This document shows, piece by piece, positions 29,462-39,023 of a stretch of DNA of 60,794 nt (position 1 is the first letter of the stretch; every line of letters begins with the position of its first letter). The notes below the pieces were generated by a model. The model had not been told where the DNA came from. It saw nothing but the letters and a program-made list of their open reading frames with translations, and did not search any database. The position numbers were made by a program, and so were the translations under genes. This DNA comes from Clostridia bacterium. Lineage in GTDB: Bacteria; Bacillota; Clostridia; Oscillospirales; Acutalibacteraceae. The stretch spans positions 72,177 to 132,970 of the forward strand of contig JAFTYU010000009.1 of NCBI GenBank assembly GCA_017461235.1. Direction: 5' to 3'.

Positions 29462-30346
29462 ATGAAATTAATCCTTAAAGCAAATGCAAAAATTAACCTT
29501 ATTCTTGATATTACAGGTATTAAAAAGAACGGCTACCATTCTCTTTTTACCGTTATGCAGTCTATAAGCTTGGGCGACACTGTTACTGTTGAAAAAACAG
29601 CCGGTGATGATATTACGGTTTCCTGTACGGTGCCCGGCGTTCCTACGGATAGCAGAAACATAGTATATAAATGTGCTGACAAATTTTTTGAATATGCAGG
29701 CATTACCAATAATCGCGGTATTCATATTCATATTGAAAAGAATACACCTTTTTGTGCAGGTATGGGTGGCGGTAGTGCAGATGGTGCGGCAGTGCTTGTA
29801 GCCCTTAATAAAATTTACAACACAGGTTACTCCGAAAAAATCCTTTGCCGTATAGGGGTTAAAGTCGGTGCGGACATACCGTTCTGTATAGTAGGCGGTA
29901 CTGCACTTGCTCTTGATACAGGTGCGGTTGTGGCTTCTCTTCCCGATATTGAAGGTTATCATATAGTTGTGGTTAAACCCGAAGATGGCGTTTCAACCAA
30001 AGAGGCGTATGCGGCTGTGGATTCGCTGACGGATATGAAAAAACCTAAAAACAATGAAATGTTAGAGTACCTTGCAGACGGCGATGCAGAAAATGCGTTG
30101 AAGCTTTGTGCAAATGTTTTTGAACAGGCTCTGGAAGTACCCGGGAGGGTTGATATTAAAGATATCTGCAACAAAAACGGTGCTGTTGCCGCCTGTATGA
30201 CAGGCTCCGGCTCTGCGGTTTACGGAATCTTTAAAGAGAAAATCAATGCAGAAAAATGTATAGAAGAACTCGAGAGATTATTTACTAATGTTTATCTTTG
30301 CACACCTGAAAAAGCAGGTGTAGAAATAATTGAAGTAATTGAATAA
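29462..30346 (+). CDS. ispE: 4-diphosphocytidyl-2-C-methyl-D-erythritol kinase
   Basis: A GHMP-family kinase of 294 residues in the MEP isoprenoid pathway. It starts with LKANAKINLILDITGIKKNGYH; the ATP loop is PFCAGMGGGSADGAAVL and the C-terminal motif is CMTGSGSAVYGIF. The start at 29462 follows GAGAGGAG. It is followed by an intrinsic terminator and then spoIIR. Confidence 0.96.
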   Translation: MKLILKANAKINLILDITGIKKNGYHSLFTVMQSISLGDTVTVEKTAGDDITVSCTVPGVPTDSRNIVYKCADKFFEYAGITNNRGIHIHIEKNTPFCAGMGGGSADGAAVLVALNKIYNTGYSEKILCRIGVKVGADIPFCIVGGTALALDTGAVVASLPDIEGYHIVVVKPEDGVSTKEAYAAVDSLTDMKKPKNNEMLEYLADGDAENALKLCANVFEQALEVPGRVDIKDICNKNGAVAACMTGSGSAVYGIFKEKINAEKCIEELERLFTNVYLCTPEKAGVEIIEVIE

Positions 30347-30351
30347 AAAAT

Positions 30352-30398
30352 AAAAACCGTCCAAAAATCATTTTATAAAATGAAAAGGGCGGTTTTTT
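30352..30398 (+). terminator. Terminator between ispE and spoIIR
   Basis: AAACCGTCC pairs with GGGCGGTTT, with an inner TCATTTTATAAAATGA palindrome, followed by TTTTTT. The spoIIR upstream ATG at 30402 lies just beyond. Confidence 0.8.
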
Positions 30399-30440
30399 AT
30401 TATGTATAAATTAAAATGCTTTAACGATAGGAAAGATAAA

Positions 30441-31046
30441 ATGCTACTTTGTGTTGTTTCTGTTTTTGTTGCGTTGTATGTGGCGTTTTCCTGTACATAT
30501 TTTGCAGGCGCGTCAAAAAGCGTAAGAGAAGATGTGGTAAGGCTTCACATTTTAGCAAACAGCGATACTAAAAAAGACCAGGAGATTAAATTAAAGGTGC
30601 GCGATGCCCTGCTTGAAAAAAACACGGCTATTTTGAGCGACGGGGTCAATACCGATAACGCTGAAGAATATTTTGAAATATCGAAAGATGAATTACTGAA
30701 AACCACGCGTAAGGTTCTTAAAGAAAATGGGTTTGCTTATGATGCGGTTATCACTCTTGAAAAGGAATTTTTTGAAACACGCGAATACGGTGATTTAATA
30801 TTTCCTGCAGGTGAATATACCGCGCTTAAGGTGGTTTTAGGCGAAGGCTCGGGCAAAAACTGGTGGTGCGTTATGTTCCCGCCAATGTGCGTGCCCGCTG
30901 CCGATGACGTTGAAACAAAAGAAAACACCGAAGACTACCTTACCTTTAGCGGTAATGAAATAGTCAACGGCGGGAAGAAATATATTATTAAATTCAAGTT
31001 GCTCGAAGTGTATGAAAAGCTTAAAAATTCAATGAGTAATGTTTAA
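30441..31046 (+). CDS. spoIIR: Stage II sporulation protein R
   Basis: SpoIIR is made in the forespore under sigma-F and secreted to switch on SpoIIGA processing of pro-sigma-E in the mother cell. The 201-residue protein has an N-terminal signal/anchor (LLCVVSVFVALYVAFSC), the conserved VREDVVRLHILANSDTKKDQ and the GKNWWCVMFPP block. I choose the ATG at 30441 because AGGA lies eight bases upstream; an in-frame ATG at 30402 sits in the terminator T-run with no good ribosome site. Confidence 0.93.
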   Translation: MLLCVVSVFVALYVAFSCTYFAGASKSVREDVVRLHILANSDTKKDQEIKLKVRDALLEKNTAILSDGVNTDNAEEYFEISKDELLKTTRKVLKENGFAYDAVITLEKEFFETREYGDLIFPAGEYTALKVVLGEGSGKNWWCVMFPPMCVPAADDVETKENTEDYLTFSGNEIVNGGKKYIIKFKLLEVYEKLKNSMSNV

Positions 31047-31157
31047 TTCAAGGGTGAAGCCTGTCATCCCTGTTTCGACTCTGCAGGAATAGGGATGGGG
31101 ACCGCGTAGCGATGGTGGGTGGTTCTCTTGCGCTTTATATTCAATCGGGCGTAAGTT
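31047..31157. other. Intergenic element between convergent spoIIR and fumarase gene
   Basis: It is more GC-rich than its neighbours and contains CATCCCT...AGGGATG (31070-31098) and GGGGACCGCGTAGCGATGG. It looks like a dispersed intergenic element or a converging terminator; no gene. Confidence 0.35.
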
Positions 31158-32000
31158 TTATATTATAATTTCAGCGTGTCTTGTTACGTGGCACCCTACG
31201 TTGACTGCTACGGGGAGACCTGCTATATGAGTGGGCGCAGTTTCGATATTAACCGACAGCGCCGTAATGTTGCCGCCGAAACCCTGTGCGCCTATATGTA
31301 ATTTATTAACTTCATCAAGCATACGCTTTTCAAGGTCCATGTAGAAATCATCCTTGTTGGGTGTTTCAATATCTCTGCACAAGGCCTTTTTGGCGAGAAT
31401 GGCTACACCTTCAAAGTCGCTGCCTATACCCACACCTAAAACAACGGGCGGACAGGGGTTTGCACCCGCAATTTTCACGGTATCAGCCACAAAAGCTATG
31501 ATATCTTCAATAGTTGCAGACGGTGTAAACATTTTGATTCTGCTCATATTTTCACTGCCGAAGCCTTTTGGTGCGGCGGTGAGTTTTATTTTATCACCGG
31601 GAACTAATGTAAGGTGAATAAGGGCAGGGGTGTTGTCACCCGTGTTACCTCTGCGAATGGGGTCAGTCACAACGGAACAGCGCATTTTGCCGTCAAGATA
31701 TGCTTTTCTGACACCGTTGTTTATCGCTTCGGTGAAATCACCGCCTGTTATATGGACATCCTGACCCAACTCACAAAAAAGCACAGCCATACCTGTGTCC
31801 TGACAGATAGGGATATTGTGCTTTTTAGCAATATCAATATTTTTGCACATATCACAGAAAATGCTTTTGGGGAGTGTTTCACTTTCAAGGCTTGCACCCT
31901 GACGTATTTTATTTTCGAGAGAGAAAGGAAGAACAGCATTTGCTTTTAAGAATAATTCTTCAACATTTTTTTCGATTACAGATGCACTGATCTCTCGCAT
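31158..32000 (-). CDS. fumA: Class I fumarate hydratase alpha subunit
   Basis: The 280-residue alpha part of the two-subunit, iron-sulfur class I fumarase (TtdA/FumA N-terminal family). Three likely cluster cysteines are in PICQDTG, GANPCPPVVLGVGIG and VNVGCHVTRHAE. Substrate signatures RRGNTGDNTPA and KGFGSENMS are present. The beta subunit, usually directly downstream, is absent: the next sequence is the convergent spoIIR. A tartrate dehydratase is the alternative. Confidence 0.88.
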   Translation of the reverse strand: MREISASVIEKNVEELFLKANAVLPFSLENKIRQGASLESETLPKSIFCDMCKNIDIAKKHNIPICQDTGMAVLFCELGQDVHITGGDFTEAINNGVRKAYLDGKMRCSVVTDPIRRGNTGDNTPALIHLTLVPGDKIKLTAAPKGFGSENMSRIKMFTPSATIEDIIAFVADTVKIAGANPCPPVVLGVGIGSDFEGVAILAKKALCRDIETPNKDDFYMDLEKRMLDEVNKLHIGAQGFGGNITALSVNIETAPTHIAGLPVAVNVGCHVTRHAEIII

Positions 32001-32051
32001 ATTTTCACCTTCTATAAAATCAACCGTGCCGATATCGACACGGTTGTTAAA

Positions 32052-32510
32052 TTAACCTCTTTGATTGCCGCCGCGACGGGGAGTAGATGTACCGCGTTTT
32101 GCGGCAGAGTTCTTTTTAAGATCGCTCATTTTTTCATCGCTGACGGTTTTGAATCTTGCCATCATATCTTCAAAAGACATATTTTCAGGCTCGCTTCTCT
32201 GCGTACCTGTCCAGACCTGGGGTTGTGACCTTCTGGGTTTGTCAGATGTACGCTTCGGCTTGGATTCTTCGTCTTGGGGAAGAGCTTTTTTTATAGAAAG
32301 CGCAATTTTACCTTTTTCGTTTATGTCGATAACTTTAACCTTAACGGTATCGCCTTCAGAAAGCTTTTCGTGAATATCCTTAATAAAGGATGATGAAACT
32401 TCCGAAATATGTACCATACCCGTTGTTTTGTCGGGGAATTCGACAAATGCCCCAAAATTTGTAATACCTGTTACTTTACCTTCAAGAATCGCACCGATTT
32501 CCACTGCCAT
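32052..32510 (-). CDS. S1-domain RNA-binding protein (YabR-like)
   Basis: A 152-residue protein with one N-terminal S1 domain (EIGAILEGKVTGITNFGAFVEF...GMVHISEVSS...VKVIDINEKGKIALSIK) and a basic, Ser/Arg/Gly-rich tail. In Bacillus, yabR lies directly after divIC, as here. Function probably RNA binding or translation-related. Confidence 0.85.
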   Translation of the reverse strand: MAVEIGAILEGKVTGITNFGAFVEFPDKTTGMVHISEVSSSFIKDIHEKLSEGDTVKVKVIDINEKGKIALSIKKALPQDEESKPKRTSDKPRRSQPQVWTGTQRSEPENMSFEDMMARFKTVSDEKMSDLKKNSAAKRGTSTPRRGGNQRG

Positions 32511-32539
32511 AGTTTACCTCTGTTGTTTGTTTTTTACTT

Positions 32540-32845
32540 TTATGTTCCGGGAGTTATGTCAACATAGACATGTTCGTCAGGCTTAACATAACCCTGTTCT
32601 CTGGCATATTTTTCAGCAATAGCGGCTTCGTCACCTTCGTCAACCGCTTTCTGGAGAGCTTCGTTTTCAGAAACCTGACTATCACGAACACTGACAGCAT
32701 CAGTATATTCAGCTTTGTTTTGCTTGAATTCAATAATTTCTTTTATAATCGGTATACCGATACATAAAACAATGCAAGAACATAAAACAAGAACGATAAT
32801 GCTAACCGGTTTTACTTGCTTTTTCTTCTTCGTAGTTTTCGCCAA
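32540..32845 (-). CDS. divIC: Septum formation initiator DivIC/FtsB-like
   Basis: A 101-residue bitopic protein: basic N-terminus, one membrane helix (residues about 14-34) and a coiled coil ending AREQGYVKPDEHVYVDI, the FtsB/DivIC signature. It probably starts at TTG 32845, eight bases after GGCGG, inside the end of yabQ. Works with FtsL/DivIB at the division septum. Confidence 0.85.
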   Translation of the reverse strand: MAKTTKKKKQVKPVSIIVLVLCSCIVLCIGIPIIKEIIEFKQNKAEYTDAVSVRDSQVSENEALQKAVDEGDEAAIAEKYAREQGYVKPDEHVYVDITPGT

Positions 32846-33386
32846 TGTTACGACCGCCTTTCTTCAGATTGATTTTACCTGCCAATAATATACCAAATAA
32901 ATTATACACATATAACCTTAGTTTTGGCAAGAGTTTTTTTCTGATTTTTGAAGACTTTTTTTCTGTTTTCAGAAAAAATTTGCGTAAACGGCATAAAAGT
33001 TTCGAAAAACACTTTTTTATAAGGCGAAAAGGCGCAGAAATCACCTTGAAAATGAAAGAGTAAAATCGTTTTAATAAGGCAATCATTTTATCTGTGATTT
33101 TTATAACCGCTATACCCAGTGAGATATAGTAAAAAACAGCGCCTATAAGTTCGCCGATAATTATGTAAAAACGGATTTCACCTTTATTGAGTGCTAGAAT
33201 AAAAATGAAGGTTATTAAACCGAACAATATAAAATAAATTATATCAGAAACTACAAGTGCAATTTTTGAGTTTGTTACAGATAGTCTTAATGCGCGCAAA
33301 ACATCATAAAGTATTCCGAGCAAAAAACCCAAGCCCAGTGAACTGACTAATATGGAAAGCTGTTCGTTTTGGGGTACAGAGTACAT
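32802..33386 (-). CDS. yabQ: Spore cortex biosynthesis protein YabQ
   Basis: A 194-residue membrane protein. The N-terminal GLGFLLGILYDVLRALR with several helices (to about residue 100) is the YabQ signature; the rest is a basic cytoplasmic tail. YabQ is made in the mother cell and needed for cortex formation. Its start overlaps the yabP stop by one base; its end overlaps divIC by 44 bases. Confidence 0.9.
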   Translation of the reverse strand: MYSVPQNEQLSILVSSLGLGFLLGILYDVLRALRLSVTNSKIALVVSDIIYFILFGLITFIFILALNKGEIRFYIIIGELIGAVFYYISLGIAVIKITDKMIALLKRFYSFIFKVISAPFRLIKKCFSKLLCRLRKFFLKTEKKSSKIRKKLLPKLRLYVYNLFGILLAGKINLKKGGRNIGENYEEEKASKTG

Positions 33387-33667
33387 CAGCGGAACACCCT
33401 TGATAAAAAGCCGCCGCTTTTTTCAATAACATCTGCATATTGCAGAGAGCTTATTTTCCCTTCAATGCAGAGCTCACCAACTTCTAAAGAAAGCTTGGTT
33501 ATATGAAGTTTTTCGCCACGTATTGTAAGCTCACCGTAGTCGGTGGCTGCAACTATTGTCTGTTCATCAAAACTTCCTACGTCGTTCACTCCCGATACAG
33601 AAAGCTTTTTTCTGTCTTCAAGTATGCAGTTGTGGGGCAAAAGTCCTGTTCTTTTGTCATCTGTCAT
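33386..33667 (-). CDS. yabP: Sporulation protein YabP
   Basis: A 93-residue YabP-family protein: LEDRKKLSVSGVNDVGSFDEQTIVAATDYG... is the typical start of this family, also seen in YqfC. It begins the yabP-yabQ-divIC-S1 cluster. Its ribosome site GGAGG is in the 3' arm of a strong hairpin. Confidence 0.92.
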   Translation of the reverse strand: MTDDKRTGLLPHNCILEDRKKLSVSGVNDVGSFDEQTIVAATDYGELTIRGEKLHITKLSLEVGELCIEGKISSLQYADVIEKSGGFLSRVFR

Positions 33668-33674
33668 AAAAACA

Positions 33675-33709
33675 CCTCCGTCACTACCAATTGTATGCAG
33701 TGTCGGAGG
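33675..33709 (-). promoter_or_regulatory. Hairpin that masks the yabP ribosome site
   Basis: Read leftward, CCTCCGACACT pairs with AGTGACGGAGG around a 13-base loop. The GGAGG is the Shine-Dalgarno site of yabP, seven bases before its ATG. It lies in the 53-base gap after the HAD gene. Confidence 0.6.
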
Positions 33710-33720
33710 GTTGTATGTTT

Positions 33721-34287
33721 TTATTTTATTTTTGTTATTTTTTTACCTTTTACAAGATAAGCGTTTTTGCTGATATCTATTAAAGGCTGGTCATTTAATG
33801 AGTCTGTGTAAAAATTTTCAATTTCGGTATCAGGATATTCACGGAAAAATGCTTTGAGCTTATTTTCCCTGAAGCAAAGACGTGTAATTTCACCCGTTTT
33901 GTCATCAATTACCGTGCCGATAAATTTTTTTATACCTAAACGTTCACAGATTATTTTTAAGCTGATTTCAGGTGAACAGGATATTATAAGGTCATCGTCA
34001 CTTTGTATCTTTTTATAAAAAGGCTTGATTTTATGCATATTATTATCCCAGAAGGTGACAAACTCATCGCCAAGACCGATATTTTTGACGTAATAGTCAG
34101 TAACGGTTTTGCCATATCGTGAAATGGCTTCTTCTACGGTAATGGAGCCTTTTTTGTATTTTATAAGGGCATTTATAACGGTAGGAATATATTTTAAAAG
34201 GGTTATATCCTTTTTGCAGTAGTATAAAAAGAAATCAATTATACTTTCACCGTCATAAATTGTGTTATCAAAATCAAAAACATTCAT
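33721..34287 (-). CDS. HAD-superfamily phosphatase (IB-like)
   Basis: A 188-residue HAD hydrolase: motif I FDFDNTIYDGES, helical cap (residues about 25-90), motif II LIISCSPEISL, and motif III/IV FYTDSLNDQPLI. HAD-IB members include phosphoserine phosphatase and phosphatidylglycerophosphate-type enzymes; serB activity would complete the serine pathway but cannot be told here. The ATG at 34287 follows GGAG and lies two bases after the carboxypeptidase stop. Confidence 0.85.
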   Translation of the reverse strand: MNVFDFDNTIYDGESIIDFFLYYCKKDITLLKYIPTVINALIKYKKGSITVEEAISRYGKTVTDYYVKNIGLGDEFVTFWDNNMHKIKPFYKKIQSDDDLIISCSPEISLKIICERLGIKKFIGTVIDDKTGEITRLCFRENKLKAFFREYPDTEIENFYTDSLNDQPLIDISKNAYLVKGKKITKIK

Positions 34288-34289
34288 TT

Positions 34290-36086
34290 TCAATCTCCAC
34301 TTTTAGATTCCAGAGCGGCAGCTAAGGCATATTTTGAATATTTATAATTAACGAAACCGTTAAAATCGGTGTAGTTAGAGTTGTTGCATGGCTTTACTGT
34401 ATTACTTGAATCACTTAATTCAACACAAACACCAGGTCGGTTGTAGGTGTGTCTGAACCAGTTCTCAAAACCGCCGCCGTAGCTTGAAGCATTGGTTGTG
34501 GGTTTTGTCATATAAAAACCGCAGGCGTTTGCGATATCTGTTGCAAATGCTTTATACCGGGCATTGTACTTCGTGTTGTATGTATCACCCCAATAAAGAC
34601 AATTACCTTTAATATGGATTGAAAGCATAAACTCAAAAGAGTTGTTTTCGCAAAGTGTCATAAGTGCTTGTGTTTCACTTTGGTCGCCACTTGCGTAGCC
34701 TTTGAAATAGTATTCTGAAGGACGGGTTACGCCATTGTTTATCTTATTCCATGCCAATGGGAAGTTGCGGTTAAGGTCAACGCCGTTATAGTTTGCCTTG
34801 TATTCAGACAAATCTTTCACATTAACGCTACTGTGGGGAGTGAGCCTTGAACGAACGATTTCAAGACCATCGGGGTTGGTGCAAGGGATAATATAAATGG
34901 TGTATTCATCTAAATACTTGTTGATATTATAATTTCCTATTTTACCGCTTGCGGTAGTTGCAGCAAAGCAATAGTCTTCAATGCAACGCAAAATATATTT
35001 GGTTGTTATATGCTCGCGTGCGTGGATGGCACCGACTATAAGGGCATTTTTCTCACCGTGGCCCATTGTAACCATTGGTATGTCTTTGCCTGCTTCGGAA
35101 GTACCTGCGGAAGTCAGCTTCAGCATATCCGGGTAGAGCGCAACAATCTTTTTAAGGTTTGAGTTTAAAGAAGAATAACTTTCTGCATAGGTGGTGTTTA
35201 TGATACCTTTAAACACAGGAGCTTTGAATCTTATTACAGAGCCATCGGAATAAAAATAACTGTATATTTTTCCGTTGGTTGCTCTGATAGTGTACCTGTA
35301 GACAGTGTTTTTCTTTGCGGTTTTATCAAGATAGTATTTGTTTTTAACTGTCGTAAGGTAAGACCATTTTTCACCTGCACCGCGTCTGTAAACACGGTAA
35401 GCAGTAGCGGATTTTACACCGCCCCAGGTTACAAAAACACCATTTGCACGGTTTGCGGTTTTGATTGAAGACGGATTTAAGAGCCTTTTAGTTACCACAC
35501 CTTCAGAAGAATAATAACTTATATGAGAGCCACAGACCGCTCTTGCAGTGTATCGGTAGGTTTTGCCTGAAACGGCAGTTTTGTCAAAATAATAAGGTTC
35601 TTTAACTGTTTTGAGATAAGACAATTTTTCACCTGCACCGCGCCTGTAAACCCGATAACCTGTTGCACCCGGGTTTTTTGACCAGGTGACTTCAATACCA
35701 TCGGTTTTGTTAACAGCTTTGAACGAATCAGGGTTTACAAGCCTTTTGGTGCTTTTTCCGTTGCGGTCATAATCACCGCGTGTTTTACCGTCGGTTGCAC
35801 GCAGAGTATAAATATAATAAATACCGTTTTCGGTGTTACGGTCCAGATATTCAGTTTCGGTTACAGTTTCAAGATAAGACCATTTTTCACCTTTGCAACG
35901 TCTGTAAACACGGTAACCCGTTGCACCGTAAACTTCATCCCAGTTGATTTTTATACCTTCAGTCTGATTTGCAATGGAAGTGATAACGGGTGTTTTAAGA
36001 TATGCGGCAAAAATAGTTACAGATATACTGACGGCAAGTGCCGCCGGCAATATAATTGATATTAATAACGCAATTGGTTTTTTCAC
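34290..36086 (-). CDS. Secreted or anchored M14 zinc carboxypeptidase with three FN3 domains
   Basis: About 598 residues. An N-terminal signal/anchor helix (LLISIILPAALAVSISV), three FN3-type repeats (about 32-118, 120-205, 206-290) each carrying a VYRRGAGEKWSYL-like segment, then an M14 metallopeptidase domain. Zinc ligands fit HAREH (His355, Glu358) and LSIHIKG (His491); DLNRNF gives the substrate arginine and GVCVELSD the catalytic Glu556. It probably cleaves cell-wall or dietary peptides outside the cell. Start chosen at GTG 36086, eight bases after AGAGG; GTG 36095 is an alternative. Confidence 0.88.
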   Translation of the reverse strand: MKKPIALLISIILPAALAVSISVTIFAAYLKTPVITSIANQTEGIKINWDEVYGATGYRVYRRCKGEKWSYLETVTETEYLDRNTENGIYYIYTLRATDGKTRGDYDRNGKSTKRLVNPDSFKAVNKTDGIEVTWSKNPGATGYRVYRRGAGEKLSYLKTVKEPYYFDKTAVSGKTYRYTARAVCGSHISYYSSEGVVTKRLLNPSSIKTANRANGVFVTWGGVKSATAYRVYRRGAGEKWSYLTTVKNKYYLDKTAKKNTVYRYTIRATNGKIYSYFYSDGSVIRFKAPVFKGIINTTYAESYSSLNSNLKKIVALYPDMLKLTSAGTSEAGKDIPMVTMGHGEKNALIVGAIHAREHITTKYILRCIEDYCFAATTASGKIGNYNINKYLDEYTIYIIPCTNPDGLEIVRSRLTPHSSVNVKDLSEYKANYNGVDLNRNFPLAWNKINNGVTRPSEYYFKGYASGDQSETQALMTLCENNSFEFMLSIHIKGNCLYWGDTYNTKYNARYKAFATDIANACGFYMTKPTTNASSYGGGFENWFRHTYNRPGVCVELSDSSNTVKPCNNSNYTDFNGFVNYKYSKYALAAALESKSGD

Positions 36087-36114
36087 ACCATACACCTCTT
36101 TTTAATTAAATCCT

Positions 36115-37977
36115 TTATATTTTGAGTATTACTGCCGAGTAGGCGTCGATTTTTACAAAATCAGACGAAAAGCCACCATGGAGTATTTCTTTTTTGTATT
36201 TGAATTCATCGGGAAGATAATAATCAATTTCGTGATTGTTGCGGTTAACAATAACAAACATCGTTTCGTTTTCTGTGTACCGTTTGTACGCAACGCAGGA
36301 TAACATTGCGGAATACGGTACAAAAGCACCGTCCTTAAGGCAAGAACTATTACGTCTTATATTGCCTAATTTTTTATACCAGTCGGTGAGCTCTTTATCT
36401 GCATTGTCCCAGGGGAAGAAGCTGCGGTTGAAGGGGTCACCGCCACCTTGCATACCTGCTTCATCGCCGTAATATACAGAAGGGAAACCGGGTAAGGTGT
36501 ACTGTAAAACAGTAGCAGCTTTAAGAAGCTTTTTAGCTTTTGTGTATTCTTCCGGGGATAGAGTGCAGCTTGCCTGAATATTTCGGGGTTTATGCTCTAT
36601 TGAATCGTAAATAAGCGCCGTAAGAACTCTTGCGGTATCGTGTGTGCCTATATGATTCATAAGGCAATGCAGGGCCTGTGGCGGATAATTTTCGCATACG
36701 GTAACAATGCTTTCCATAAAGTTTTCTGCAACGCCGTAGCGCATAAACGAAAGTATTGCGGCTGCAAACGGGTAGTTCATAACACTGTCAAGCTGGTCGC
36801 CCAGAAGATAACGACGTCTGCCGCCGTGACTGAATTTGTTTGTAGCATCTTCCCATACTTCACCTATTACAAAGTAATCCTTGTTAAGTGATTTGACGCA
36901 TTTATTGAATTCGTCAAGAAATTTATCGGGTAATTCATCGGCAACGTCTAATCTGAAGCCGGCGGCGCCGTTTTCGAGCCACTTTCGTGCAACGCCGTTT
37001 TCACCTGCAATATAATTTATAAAAGACGGATTATCTTCGTTTGTTTCAGGGAGCGTATCGATACCCCACCAGCTTTTATAAGTGCCGTCGTTTTTGAAGG
37101 TAAACCAATCCTTATATGGACTGTCAGGGGAATTGTAAGCACCGATAGTGTCATATCTGTTTTCTCTGTTAAAATAAATGCTGTCGGAGCCCGTGTGACT
37201 GAAAACTCCGTCAAGAATGATTTTAATGCCGTATTCATCGGCTTTTTTACAAAGGTCTCTGAAATCATTTTCATTCCCCAGCATAGGGTCGATTTTCATA
37301 TAATCAGCCGTGTTGTAGCGGTGATTTGAATGAGCCTCAAAAATAGGGTTAAGGTAAAGTATTGTCACACCCAGTTCGGAAAGGTAGGGGAGTTTTTCTT
37401 CGATACCTTTAAGCGTTCCGCCGAAATAGTCGTTATTGAGTATTTTGCCTTCGGCGTTCGGCTTCCATACAGGGCTCTCGGTGGTTGTTTTGTGGATCTG
37501 ACGGTCGGGAAAGGTGTTATCAACGGGCGTCTGAGAAGTGTTGAATCTGTCAGGAAAAATCTGGTACATAATACCGCCTTTAACCCAATCAGGTGTAACA
37601 TATTCTTTTTTATAAACGGTTTGTTGCCATTCATTGCCTGTGGGTGCAAATTCACCGCAACCGCCCGAACGAAGAAAAATGTTGCCTTTGCCGAAGGGTG
37701 TTTCATAGGTAAAATGGTAATAATATAAACCACTTGCTTCAAAGGTGAAGTTTATATCCCACCATTCCTCATTATCACCGTTCATACCGCACCAGAATAA
37801 ATCGCGGTGCTGTTCACTTTCACCGTCCTTATGGTAAATAAGAGTGACCTTACAACAAGAAAAATTGCGTGGCATAAGAACAGCGAGCCGCAAGCTGTCG
37901 CCTGCGGCTGTACTGCCGAATATTGATTTATGACGTGTATCGCGTGAATTGTAAGGTATAAAATGCAAAAAAATCAA
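36115..37977 (-). CDS. GH13 alpha-glucosidase/neopullulanase-like enzyme
   Basis: A 620-residue GH13 enzyme with an N-terminal beta-domain of the CBM34 type (to about 120) and a TIM barrel. Catalytic residues are Asp344 (GFRLDVADE), Glu373 (VIGEVWED) and Asp447 (IGTHDTAR), counted from TTG 37977. No signal peptide, so it acts on imported malto-oligosaccharides, cyclodextrins or pullulan fragments. The start is uncertain: TTG 37977 overlaps the galE stop, while TTG 37968 has better spacing from GAGG. Confidence 0.9.
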   Translation of the reverse strand: MIFLHFIPYNSRDTRHKSIFGSTAAGDSLRLAVLMPRNFSCCKVTLIYHKDGESEQHRDLFWCGMNGDNEEWWDINFTFEASGLYYYHFTYETPFGKGNIFLRSGGCGEFAPTGNEWQQTVYKKEYVTPDWVKGGIMYQIFPDRFNTSQTPVDNTFPDRQIHKTTTESPVWKPNAEGKILNNDYFGGTLKGIEEKLPYLSELGVTILYLNPIFEAHSNHRYNTADYMKIDPMLGNENDFRDLCKKADEYGIKIILDGVFSHTGSDSIYFNRENRYDTIGAYNSPDSPYKDWFTFKNDGTYKSWWGIDTLPETNEDNPSFINYIAGENGVARKWLENGAAGFRLDVADELPDKFLDEFNKCVKSLNKDYFVIGEVWEDATNKFSHGGRRRYLLGDQLDSVMNYPFAAAILSFMRYGVAENFMESIVTVCENYPPQALHCLMNHIGTHDTARVLTALIYDSIEHKPRNIQASCTLSPEEYTKAKKLLKAATVLQYTLPGFPSVYYGDEAGMQGGGDPFNRSFFPWDNADKELTDWYKKLGNIRRNSSCLKDGAFVPYSAMLSCVAYKRYTENETMFVIVNRNNHEIDYYLPDEFKYKKEILHGGFSSDFVKIDAYSAVILKI

Positions 37978-38990
37978 TCCTCATAACCGTTGGGGTTCTG
38001 GTGCTGCCATCTGTAGGAGTCAGCACACATTTCATCAATGCCTTTTTCAGCAACCCAGTTAAGCTCTTCTTTGGCTTTGGTAGGGTCTGAATAGCAAGTT
38101 GCAAGGTCGCCGGGACGGCGGTCAACAATTTTGTAGGGTACTTTTACGCCTGAAGCCTTTTCAAATGCGGCAACAACTTCAAGTACGCTGTAACCTCTGC
38201 CTGTGCCGAGATTATAAACAAAAACACCATTTTCGTCCAGGATTTTGTCGAGAGCCTTAAGATGTCCTTTAGCAAGGTCAACAACGTGTATGTAATCTCT
38301 GACACCTGTTCCGTCGATTGTATCGTAATCATTGCCGTAAACGCTTAAAAACTCACGTTTTCCTTCTGCAACCTGAGTTATGTAGGGCATAAGATTGTTA
38401 GGAATACCATTGGGGCTTTCACCGATCATACCACTGATATGAGCGCCGATAGGGTTAAAGTACCTTAAAATGCAAACACTCCATTCGGGGTCAGATTTGG
38501 CAAGGTCCTGAAGTATCTGCTCAATAAAAAACTTTGTAGTACCGTAGGGGTTAGTAGTACCGCCGGCAATCATAGTTTCTTTAAGTGGTGAAACATTGTG
38601 CTCACCGTAAACGGTTGCAGATGAACTGAAAACAATTTTCTTACAACCGTGTGCTGCCATTGCTTCACAAAGGGTAACGGTACCGCTTATATTGTTTTCG
38701 TAATAAAGAAGGGGCTTCTGGCAGGATTCGCCTACGGCCTTGAGACCTGCAAAGTGGATTACGGAATCAATATCGTATTTTTCAAAAACCTTGTCGAGAG
38801 CCGCTCTGTCTCTGATATCACATTCTTCAAAAGCAAAGCCTTTGCCTGCGAGCTTTTCGATTCTGTCAAGAACCTTTGGGCAACTGTTATAGAAATTGTC
38901 AATGATAACAATATCTTTGCCGCTTTCGAGTAATTCAATGGATGTGTGCGAACCGATGTAACCGGCTCCGCCTGTAACGAGTACTGCCAT
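37974..38990 (-). CDS. galE: UDP-glucose 4-epimerase
   Basis: A 338-residue short-chain dehydrogenase. The NAD loop is [13 protein letters not shown], the catalytic Ser and YxxxK region is SSSATVYGE...[12 protein letters not shown], and YFNPIGAH is a GalE signature. It converts UDP-galactose and UDP-glucose, serving galactose use and envelope sugars. Followed directly by the GH13 gene. Confidence 0.96.
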   Translation of the reverse strand: MAVLVTGGAGYIGSHTSIELLESGKDIVIIDNFYNSCPKVLDRIEKLAGKGFAFEECDIRDRAALDKVFEKYDIDSVIHFAGLKAVGESCQKPLLYYENNISGTVTLCEAMAAHGCKKIVFSSSATVYGEHNVSPLKETMIAGGTTNPYGTTKFFIEQILQDLAKSDPEWSVCILRYFNPIGAHISGMIGESPNGIPNNLMPYITQVAEGKREFLSVYGNDYDTIDGTGVRDYIHVVDLAKGHLKALDKILDENGVFVYNLGTGRGYSVLEVVAAFEKASGVKVPYKIVDRRPGDLATCYSDPTKAKEELNWVAEKGIDEMCADSYRWQHQNPNGYED

Positions 38991-39023
38991 AATAATTTCT
39001 CCTTTTTCCTATGTGGTGCTTAG

